A DNA stretch of 9,890 nucleotides, from positions 1-9,890 of the forward strand of contig JAAZJI010000017.1 of NCBI GenBank assembly GCA_012800465.1, in the 5' to 3' direction. The stretch is from Spirochaetales bacterium (GTDB lineage Bacteria; Spirochaetota; Spirochaetia; Sphaerochaetales; Sphaerochaetaceae). Numbering within the stretch: the stretch's first letter is position 1; every line of letters begins with the position of its first letter. The notes under the pieces are model-generated. The model was not told the origin of the DNA, did no database searches, and saw nothing but the letters and a program-made list of their open reading frames with translations. The translations under genes and the position numbers were made by a program. Shown in pieces: positions 1 to 5,527 of the stretch.

Positions 1-309
1 CTCGCCGCCAGCGCGATGCTGGGAAGCGGAGCGGATGCAGCGGCAAGCGGGGAGAATCCGGTGTTGGTGGCGTGTCGAAAAAGCGAGGTGATCATCGGAC
101 CGATCGGGCTTCTCGCCGCCGATTCGCTGCACGGGGAGATCACCCCGGCGATGGCGGTCGCGGTCGGACAAAGCCCCGCCCACAAGATCCTGCTTCCCAT
201 CACCAAGTGCAATGTCTCGATCGTCGGCAAGCAGGAGCTTTCCGCCAAGGAGATGATCGAGGGGGCGGTCGCCGAACTTGCCGCGTACTTGGTTGACCGC
301 TCCCGCTAA
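1..309 (+). CDS. DUF3842 family protein, 3' end only
   Basis: This is the C-terminal part of a small protein whose start lies before the window; the frame is open from base 1 to a TAA at 307-309. The visible ~102 residues match the DUF3842 pattern from memory: a segment ALxxGADAAASGENP, then a VIIGPIGLLAADSLHGEITP core, then KILLPITKCNVSIVG, and a helical tail. Family members are about 130-140 residues, so only the N-terminal nucleotide-binding-like Gly-rich start is missing. Function is unknown. The last codons overlap the promoter proposed for the downstream metal transporter operon, and no terminator separates the two, so read-through is possible. I am fairly sure of the family and make no claim about activity. 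Confidence 0.8.
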   Translation, partial: LAASAMLGSGADAAASGENPVLVACRKSEVIIGPIGLLAADSLHGEITPAMAVAVGQSPAHKILLPITKCNVSIVGKQELSAKEMIEGAVAELAAYLVDRSR

Positions 310-321
310 GAACGCTACACT
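293..321 (+). promoter_or_regulatory. Predicted sigma-70-type promoter of the metal ABC operon
   Basis: TTGACC at 293-298 and TACACT at 316-321 are separated by 17 nt. Transcription would start near 328, giving a leader of about 29 nt before the ATG at 357, with the ribosome binding site GAAGGAG at 339-345 inside it. The -35 box sits in the last codons of the upstream gene. The same TTGAC/TACACT pair recurs in front of the DUF362 gene and the GntR gene in this window, which supports the call. Prediction only. Confidence 0.5.
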
Positions 322-352
322 CGACTCAACCGCTCCGTGAAGGAGCCCCAAG

Positions 353-398
353 AGCCATGAAGGCAAGGAACGATCGTTCCTTCTTTGCGTTCATGGCT
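353..398 (+). promoter_or_regulatory. Long inverted repeat over the start codon of the ABC ATPase gene
   Basis: The core AAGGAACGATCGTTCCTT at 365-382 is a perfect 18-bp palindrome. Outside it, AGCCATGAA at 353-361 pairs perfectly with TTCATGGCT at 390-398, leaving a small asymmetric internal loop (362-364 against 383-389). As RNA this folds into a long stem that buries the start codon at 357 and also the in-frame ATG at 393. As DNA the palindrome could be an operator for a dimeric repressor just downstream of the promoter. Either way the position fits control of metal uptake genes. It does not match the Zur or Fur box consensus sequences I know. Confidence 0.5.
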
Positions 399-1448
399 TT
401 TTCGTTGGAGGATCGTGTGTCTCGATATCGACAACCCCTTGAAGAAGGTCTCTCACTGGCCGTGTATGACGGGGAAGATCCGATCTTTACCCATCGGGGC
501 CACTGGCTCCACCCCCTCTTCGCGCTCGAGGAGTTCCTCAAGACCTATGAAGGCCCCCGGGATCTTCTGTCCGTTCACGACAGCGCCGCAGGAAAAGCGG
601 CTGCGGTTCTTCAGAGGCGGCTTGGAGTGCGAAGGGCCCACATCGACCTGGTGAGCGATCCGGCCGTCGAGTACTACCGGGGAAACGGAATCGAAGTCTC
701 CTGGGAGAAAAAGATTGAAAAGCTTGCATGTCAAACCGAGAACCTGCTCAAAAAGATCGACGATGAGGATGAGATCTACCGGATCCTCAAGCGGCGGGCG
801 AACCTGGTCCGGGGAGTCCGCGTCGAGGTGACGGAAATCGGCTTTTCCTATCCGAACAGCGAACCCTTGTTCGAGAATCTCAGCTTCTCCCTTCCCGAAG
901 GAGGTCGCCTCATCATCCAGGGGGACAACGGGATGGGAAAAACCACCCTGATCAACCTGCTGCTCGGCAGACTGGTTCCCACCTCGGGAACAATCGGGAT
1001 CGACGGCAGGAAACCGGGCGAGCTTCCACCCCGGACGATCGGATACATCAAGCAGCAGCAGACCCAGGAGCAGTTTCCCGTCTCCGCGCGGGAGGTCGTG
1101 GCGATGGCGGTCGACCCGAACCTTTCCAGGGAACGACAGGCGTGGGAGATCGATACCGCGCTTCGAAGAACCGCTTCGGCCCATCTGGGCTCCCGGAACT
1201 TCTTCAGCTTAAGCGGCGGCGAACGCCAGCGCGTCTCGCTGGCCCGGACCCTCTGTCAGAAAGCCCGCCTTCTCCTGCTGGATGAGCCCACTTCGTTTCT
1301 GGATGCGAAAAGCCGGACCACGCTGGTCGGTCTGCTCCACTCCCTCACCCTTGCCGAGATGCCGACGATCATCATCGTCACCCATGACAAGGAGCTGGAA
1401 GAGGAGCTTGGCTGGGAGATTCTCCGTCTGGGAGGTGATCATGAATGA
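357..1448 (+). CDS. DUF1893 domain fused to metal (Zn/Mn-type) ABC transporter ATPase
   Basis: A cytoplasmic ATP-hydrolysing subunit that would drive the permease encoded next. Residues ~25-130 resemble DUF1893 (TM1506 family, cytidine-deaminase-like fold): an EEGLSLAV start, RGHWLHPL, the hallmark DSAAGKAAA at 75-83, SDPAVEYYRGNGIEVSWEK, and C125-x-x-E128 where the family usually has CPxE. A helical linker leads to an ABC domain from ~155: Walker A GDNGMGKTT 189-197, signature LSGGERQ 285-291, Walker B LLLLDEP 305-311, H-loop H343. At 363 residues it is about 110-150 longer than ZnuC-type ATPases because of the fusion. The start at 357 has GAAGGAG at 339-345, 11 nt upstream, slightly long; ATG 393 (residue 13) is the alternative but has no ribosome site. 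The gene overlaps the permease gene by 8 nt. The role of DUF1893 here is unknown. Confidence 0.85.
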   Translation: MKARNDRSFFAFMAFSLEDRVSRYRQPLEEGLSLAVYDGEDPIFTHRGHWLHPLFALEEFLKTYEGPRDLLSVHDSAAGKAAAVLQRRLGVRRAHIDLVSDPAVEYYRGNGIEVSWEKKIEKLACQTENLLKKIDDEDEIYRILKRRANLVRGVRVEVTEIGFSYPNSEPLFENLSFSLPEGGRLIIQGDNGMGKTTLINLLLGRLVPTSGTIGIDGRKPGELPPRTIGYIKQQQTQEQFPVSAREVVAMAVDPNLSRERQAWEIDTALRRTASAHLGSRNFFSLSGGERQRVSLARTLCQKARLLLLDEPTSFLDAKSRTTLVGLLHSLTLAEMPTIIIVTHDKELEEELGWEILRLGGDHE

Positions 1449-2247
1449 CTTCCTTTTCGCCCTCACCCTCGCCCCGGTCGCCCGCGGCCTTTTGGCGATG
1501 GCGATCGCCGGCCTCGCCTTTCCCGCCACCGGGGTCATGGTCCTCCGGCTCAATCTGATTCCGATGCGCTACATGCTGATGCACGGGGTGATTCTTGCCG
1601 GAGCGATCTCCTTGGCGTTGGAAATGAACACCCTTGCGATCAGCGTGGTGCTGAACCTCATCCTGGTGCTTCTGATGCTGAGGCTCACCGGGGACACCCG
1701 CTTCGGGTTCGGGCTCTCCAGCGCGACGGCGATGGTCTTCACGATGGCGGCCGCCTCGCTGGTGATGCACATCTGGGACGTTCCGGCGAAGGACACCCTC
1801 CAACTTCTCTGGGGTTCGCCGTTCGCCCTCACCTGGACCGACATCGCCGCCTTGGTCGCCCTTGCGCTCATCATCGTCCTCTACATCTTTATGAGCTTCC
1901 GTACGATCAGCGCCCTCTTCTTCGACCAGGAGATCGCCTCCTCGCTGGGAATGCACGTCCGCTTCCATCACACCTTCATGGTGACGCTCATCGCCCTCGT
2001 CATCGCCCTGGCGATGAAGCTTCTCGGGGCGCTCCTGATCGATGCGTTGCTGATCCTTCCCGTTCTCGTCGCCTCGAAGCGTAGCGAATCGTTGAAGCGA
2101 CTCGTCCTTTCGGCGTGCATCATCGGCTTCTTCGTTTCCACCTTCGGCTACCTGCTTGCGATCTACACCGACATGCCCCCGAGCGGGACGATCGCCCTGC
2201 TTTCGGCGATCCTCTATCCGATACCGACCTTCAAGAAAAGGAGTTGA
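1441..2247 (+). CDS. Metal ABC transporter permease (ABC-3/ZnuB family)
   Basis: An inner-membrane channel subunit of 268 residues with about eight or nine hydrophobic spans (roughly 13-35, 40-60, 63-81, 91-110, 129-151, 178-197, 198-216, 222-243, 250-263). The motif LLGALLIDALLILPVLVASK near 187-207 matches the ABC-3 family signature (the 'G.LL..ALLi.PaatA' segment), and the FFDQEIASSLGMHV stretch before it is the usual cytoplasmic loop contacting the ATPase. The start at 1441 is set by GGAGGTGAT at 1431-1439 and overlaps the end of the ATPase gene by 8 nt, indicating translational coupling. Zinc or manganese is the likely substrate by family; the sequence does not separate the two, and iron or cobalt cannot be excluded. 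Confidence 0.9.
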   Translation: MNDFLFALTLAPVARGLLAMAIAGLAFPATGVMVLRLNLIPMRYMLMHGVILAGAISLALEMNTLAISVVLNLILVLLMLRLTGDTRFGFGLSSATAMVFTMAAASLVMHIWDVPAKDTLQLLWGSPFALTWTDIAALVALALIIVLYIFMSFRTISALFFDQEIASSLGMHVRFHHTFMVTLIALVIALAMKLLGALLIDALLILPVLVASKRSESLKRLVLSACIIGFFVSTFGYLLAIYTDMPPSGTIALLSAILYPIPTFKKRS

Positions 2248-2249
2248 AT

Positions 2250-3002
2250 ATGAAAAAAATCGTCGCTCTGGTCCTTGCAGCGCTGTTGAGCTTCAGCCTC
2301 TTCGCGCAAGCCGCTCAGGAAAAACCCGCATCCACGGTCGTCGCTTCGACCGCGTGGACCGCGGCGTTCGCCGATATCGCCGGTGTCGACAACGTCGACT
2401 TCATCGCCCCGGCGACGATGACCCACCCTCCGGAGTACGAGATCACCGTCGGCGATGTCCAGAAGATCAACGACGCCGAGTACTTCCTCTACGCCGGATA
2501 CGAGGTGATGATGAAGTCGATGGGGACGACGTTCAAGAAGGACGAGTCCGCCCTCATCCGGATCCAGACGAACAACTCGATCGAAAACGTCCGGGTCCAA
2601 AGCGCCAAACTGGCCGCGATCTTCGGAACCGAAGCGGAAAACAAGATTCGCTTCGCGACCTACGAAGAAGGGATTCTCGACGGAAGGAGACAGGTGGCGG
2701 CACAGGGCCTGGACAAGAAGAACGTCTACTGCCATGCGATGCAGGTATACCTGGCCAAGGATCTCGGTCTCAACGTGGTCGGAACGTTCGGTCCGGCACC
2801 GCTGACTGCGGCGCAGCTTGCGGAGATCGCCAAGGGCGAGATCGACATCATCATCGACAACATCCACAATCCCGTCGCTCCTCCCGCCTTGGAGGTATCC
2901 CCCAAAAGCAGGATCGTGACGTGGCGCAATCTCCCGGGCCGTGGTGGCCGAGGAACGCTTGAAGAGATGGTCCGCGCGAACATCGCCGAGTTGCTCAAAT
3001 GA
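2250..3002 (+). CDS. Metal ABC transporter periplasmic substrate-binding protein (ZnuA/TroA-like), compact
   Basis: A 250-residue binding protein that would hand a divalent metal to the permease. It has a typical signal peptide (MKK, hydrophobic 4-18, cleavage likely after FAQA at residue 21, no lipobox cysteine). The THPPEYEITVGDVQKINDAE segment around H59 matches the first metal-ligand motif of cluster A-I binding proteins (usually D-P-H-x-Y-E-P-x-x-x-D). H162 (NVYCHAMQ) and H206 (DNIHNP) are candidate second and third ligands. It is shorter than ZnuA (~300) and lacks the His/Asp-rich loop of many zinc proteins. AAGGAG at 2238-2243 is 6 nt before the ATG, and the permease stop is 2 nt upstream. 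It is the last gene of the operon, an unusual position because the binding protein gene often comes first. Metal identity is not determined. Confidence 0.85.
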   Translation: MKKIVALVLAALLSFSLFAQAAQEKPASTVVASTAWTAAFADIAGVDNVDFIAPATMTHPPEYEITVGDVQKINDAEYFLYAGYEVMMKSMGTTFKKDESALIRIQTNNSIENVRVQSAKLAAIFGTEAENKIRFATYEEGILDGRRQVAAQGLDKKNVYCHAMQVYLAKDLGLNVVGTFGPAPLTAAQLAEIAKGEIDIIIDNIHNPVAPPALEVSPKSRIVTWRNLPGRGGRGTLEEMVRANIAELLK

Positions 3003-3023
3003 ACACCACGACGGAATAACCGA

Positions 3024-3055
3024 TCGGGGAGGCTGAAACGGCCTCCCCGACTTTT
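3024..3055 (+). terminator. Intrinsic terminator of the metal ABC operon
   Basis: TCGGGGAGGC (3024-3033) and GCCTCCCCGA (3041-3050) form a perfect 10-bp GC-rich stem with loop TGAAACG, followed by CTTTT. It begins 22 nt after the binding-protein stop codon and abuts the end of the converging dehydrogenase remnant. Confidence 0.9.
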
Positions 3056-3463
3056 CTACATCGCCTTGATCTTCGTAAGATCACCCTCGGTCGCGGCCCG
3101 AAGAAGCGGCGCCATATAGGTATCCACATCGGCGGAGGTCATCGGAATCGGCATGTTCTGCAGTTTCATCTCCAGCTGGGGATCCTTCGCGGCGGCGAGC
3201 GTCCGGGTGATGCGGGCTTCGGTGAACCCTTTTACATCGCCCAGCTTCGTCGGAGCGTTGATCGACTTGGCGAAAGCGATCATCGCTTCGGCCACGGAGA
3301 CCGCGGAGGCGTCCTTGGCCCCGAAGATCGGCCCGATCACCTGCAACTGCCGCTCGATCGCCCCGTCGATCGTACGGGGAGCGAACGTGATCGTCACCGG
3401 AATCTTCACGATCTTCCGGCAGGAGGGTGGAATTCTTATATTCGAGGCACCACTGATGCTCAT
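3056..3463 (-). pseudogene. Remnant of an iron-containing alcohol dehydrogenase gene with internal deletions
   Basis: An open frame of 135 residues whose last 79 residues are ~75% identical (59/79, counted by hand) to the C-terminus of the full-length dehydrogenase at 5528-6805: shared landmarks are APTKL, AAKDPQLEMKL, ADVDTYM, and the final KAM. Before that, QLQVIGPIF matches the paralogue near residue 318, but it is joined directly to TIDGA, which corresponds to paralogue residues 207-211, so about 105 residues are missing, including the last two metal-ligand histidines. A further ~10 residues are absent after IFGAK. The first ~30 residues align poorly and the NAD-binding half is gone. No good ribosome binding site is seen. 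It cannot be an active dehydrogenase; gene decay is the simplest reading, although the frame is still open. Confidence 0.7.
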
Positions 3464-3468
3464 CTATC

Positions 3469-3485
3469 CCGTCAAAGATTGACGG
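3469..3485. promoter_or_regulatory. Inverted repeat overlapping the DUF362 promoter -35 box
   Basis: CCGTCAA-AGA-TTGACGG is a perfect 7-bp inverted repeat with a 3-nt spacer. Its right arm contains the TTGACG taken as the -35 box of the DUF362 promoter, so a protein bound here would block RNA polymerase. The left arm read on the - strand is also TTGACG and could be a -35 box toward the dehydrogenase remnant. Operator function is inferred. Confidence 0.35.
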
Positions 3486-3508
3486 AGACGCTCTTCCCGA
3501 CTTACACT
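3479..3508 (+). promoter_or_regulatory. Predicted promoter of the DUF362 gene (leaderless)
   Basis: TTGACG at 3479-3484 and TACACT at 3503-3508 are spaced by 18 nt. The -10 box ends 7 nt before the ATG at 3516, so transcription would begin at or within a base or two of the start codon. There is no Shine-Dalgarno sequence before that ATG (upstream bases are CTCTGGACA), which fits a leaderless transcript. Confidence 0.5.
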
Positions 3509-3515
3509 CTGGACA

Positions 3516-4613
3516 ATGAACACACGCGATATTTTTCACCTCTACGGTACAGATGGGTTTGAGATGACTCGGACCCTTCTTGCCGCGATCAAACTGGAAA
3601 AACTCATTCCCTCCCAATCGAGCACGATCGCTCTCAAGCCGAATCTGGTCGTCGCGGCGAAGCCGGAAGGCGGGGCGACGACCCATCCCGAGATCGTCAT
3701 CGCGATCATCGAATACCTCAAGGAGCGAGGGTTCCACAATATTTCAATCGTCGAAAGCGCCTGGGTCGGCGACTCCACCAAACGGGCGTTCGAGGTCAAT
3801 GGATACTATGCGATCAGCAACACGTACGACGTTCCCCTCGTCGATGTGAAAGACGACGCCTACGTCACCCGGACCGTTCAGGGAATCCCCATCGATCTGA
3901 GCAAGACGATCATGGAGACCGATTTCCTCATCTCCCTTCCCGTCCTCAAGGGCCACTGCCAGACGGCGATGACCTGCGCCCTCAAGAACATGAAGGGATG
4001 CATCTCGGAGCGGTCCAAGCGGCAATCCCACACCATGGGCCTTCACAAGCCGATCGCCGCTCTGAACGCCTTCCGCAGTGCGGACCTGGTCATCGTCGAC
4101 AGCCTGAACGGCGATCTGGACTTTGAAGAAGGAGGCAATCCCGTCCGGACCGACCGGATCTTCGCCTGTCGGGACTCCGTCCTCTGTGATACCTACGGCG
4201 CTTCGCTGATGGGCTTCGAAGCGGAGGACATCGAGTATATCCGGCTTGCCGAACGGTTCGGGGTGGGGACGATGAATCTCGATTTCGCGAACATCATCTT
4301 TCTCAATGAACCGAGCGAAATCGCCCCTCCGTCTCTTCCCACCGGGAAAGCCATCTACCTCAACCAATATATCGACAGCCGCAGCGCCTGCTCGGCGTGC
4401 CACGGAGCCCTCGTTCACGCGTTGAAACGCCTTGATGAAGCGAACCAGCTCGGTAGCAGGTTCGATCGGAAGATCTGTGTCGGACAGGATTTCAAGACCG
4501 TCCGGGATCCCTCCCGGGTCGGTGTCGGGATATGCACCAAAGGCTTGGGCAAGAGTGTGGCGGGGTGTCCGCCGACCGCGTTGGCGATGCTGGAGTTTCT
4601 GAAAAGCCTCTAG
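3516..4613 (+). CDS. DUF362 domain-containing protein
   Basis: A 365-residue soluble protein of the DUF362 family, whose biochemical role is unsettled. Family landmarks seen: ALKPNLV at 39-45, an ATTHPEIVIAIIEYLKERG segment with an IVES strand (78-81), and the conserved core LPVLKGHCQTAMTCALKNMK at 141-160. The C-terminal part has a CSACHG pair (C292, C295), C321, GICTKG (C340) and GCPP (C351). These could bind a metal or Fe-S cluster but do not form a standard ferredoxin motif. No signal peptide or membrane span. The ATG at 3516 lacks a ribosome site and sits 7 nt after a -10 box, suggesting leaderless translation. It stands alone, divergent from the dehydrogenase remnant and convergent with the epimerase operon. 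Family assignment is firm, function unknown. Confidence 0.85.
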   Translation: MNTRDIFHLYGTDGFEMTRTLLAAIKLEKLIPSQSSTIALKPNLVVAAKPEGGATTHPEIVIAIIEYLKERGFHNISIVESAWVGDSTKRAFEVNGYYAISNTYDVPLVDVKDDAYVTRTVQGIPIDLSKTIMETDFLISLPVLKGHCQTAMTCALKNMKGCISERSKRQSHTMGLHKPIAALNAFRSADLVIVDSLNGDLDFEEGGNPVRTDRIFACRDSVLCDTYGASLMGFEAEDIEYIRLAERFGVGTMNLDFANIIFLNEPSEIAPPSLPTGKAIYLNQYIDSRSACSACHGALVHALKRLDEANQLGSRFDRKICVGQDFKTVRDPSRVGVGICTKGLGKSVAGCPPTALAMLEFLKSL

Positions 4614-4621
4614 ATATGCAA

Positions 4622-4639
4622 GAGCCCCGCGAAGGGCTC
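4622..4639. terminator. Hairpin between convergent genes, possible bidirectional terminator
   Basis: GAGCCC (4622-4627) and GGGCTC (4634-4639) form a short stem with loop CGCGAA in the 33-nt gap between the DUF362 gene and the converging epimerase-like gene. Neither side has a real U-tract, so termination would be weak or factor-assisted. Confidence 0.5.
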
Positions 4640-4646
4640 CTGATTC

Positions 4647-5465
4647 TCATGCATAGTGGTGACCGTATTGCCGGCGGAGGAAACTGACCGTCCGCTTTGC
4701 CGCGGTATCCGGATCGGGATGCGGAAGGATCTCCGCGGTAGTCCAACCGTCGTAACCGATGTCACTCAAGGCGCCGAAAATCTCATCCCAGTCCATGTGT
4801 CCGTCACCGGGGGCATGGCGGTTCGTATCGGCAAAATGGACATATCGGACATACTTCCCGTTCCGGACGAAGGCCTCTCCTATCCTGGCATCTTCGATGT
4901 TCATATGGAACACGTCCGGCATCATCGAGAAATTCTTGCGGTCGATGAGATCCAACATCGCCGAACATTCATCAAGGTTGTTGATGAAATCGATCTCGTA
5001 TCGATTCACCGGCTCGAGGATCAGCTCAACCCCCTTCGTTTCAGCGTAATCGGCGACTCTATAGGCCATATCCAGGAAGAGCTCATGGACGAGCCTGATC
5101 TTTCGACCGGCGATCGGGCCTCGAGTCCGACCGATGTTCACCAGCTGACCGAACTCGGAAGCGAGATCGATGAACTCCGTGAACGTCCCAAAGAGCTCTT
5201 TTCGATTCTCCTTGTCCTCATCGGTGAAGTACAACCCACGGGCGGCGAACACCTGCCCCGTGGAGATGGCGCTCACTTCCATGCTGTTTTCCCGGAGCCA
5301 TCGTTTCAGATCGCTCGTGCGCACCTCATCCGCCCGTTTCAAGGCAAGTTCAACCCCGTCATACCCCAACGCATGGGCCTTTATGATGGATTCCCGTACA
5401 CCCCGGAATACGACAAAAGCGTTCGGTATCGCTTCTTCGCCGGCGATCGCTACTGCAAGTTGCAT
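4647..5465 (-). CDS. Sugar (phosphate) isomerase/epimerase, TIM barrel (ketose 3-epimerase-like)
   Basis: A 272-residue cytoplasmic enzyme of the xylose-isomerase-like/AP-endonuclease-2 TIM-barrel family. The motifs follow the D-tagatose 3-epimerase pattern: EPVNRYE with E151, MPDVFHMNIED with D184 and H187, VHFADTNRHAPGDGHMDW with H210, and TTAE with E245. E151, D184, H210 and E245 would be the metal ligands and catalytic glutamates, so it probably moves a carbonyl or inverts C3 of a ketose; the exact sugar cannot be read. The start at 5465 has GAAGGGGAAG at 5471-5480 as ribosome site. It is the last gene of a - strand operon, 62 nt after the dehydrogenase, with a hairpin in the gap. Hydroxypyruvate isomerase or an inosose-pathway enzyme are less likely alternatives. 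Confidence 0.85.
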   Translation of the reverse strand: MQLAVAIAGEEAIPNAFVVFRGVRESIIKAHALGYDGVELALKRADEVRTSDLKRWLRENSMEVSAISTGQVFAARGLYFTDEDKENRKELFGTFTEFIDLASEFGQLVNIGRTRGPIAGRKIRLVHELFLDMAYRVADYAETKGVELILEPVNRYEIDFINNLDECSAMLDLIDRKNFSMMPDVFHMNIEDARIGEAFVRNGKYVRYVHFADTNRHAPGDGHMDWDEIFGALSDIGYDGWTTAEILPHPDPDTAAKRTVSFLRRQYGHHYA

Positions 5466-5491
5466 TGGATCTTCCCCTTCCTGATTGAAGC

Positions 5492-5515
5492 AAGGCAGGG
5501 TGCAACCCCTGCCTT
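5492..5515 (-). other. Intercistronic hairpin between the dehydrogenase and epimerase genes
   Basis: AAGGCAGGG (5492-5500) and CCCTGCCTT (5507-5515) make a perfect 9-bp stem with a 6-nt loop. In the - strand transcript no U-run follows, so it is more likely an mRNA-stability or partial-attenuation element than a terminator. It lies just upstream of the ribosome site of the epimerase gene. Confidence 0.5.
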
Positions 5516-5527
5516 CCGTGTCGTTCC

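Noticed and set aside
365..382. Palindrome as a standard Zur or Fur box
   Set aside because: AAGGAACGATCGTTCCTT lacks the AT-rich core of the known Zur and Fur consensus sites, so no named regulator is assigned.
453..1184. Open frame of 243 codons on the - strand opposite the ABC ATPase gene
   Set aside because: It is fully antisense to a gene with clear ABC motifs, has no recognisable domain, and its residue content (rich in D, R, G, P) is typical of a mirror frame in GC-rich DNA.
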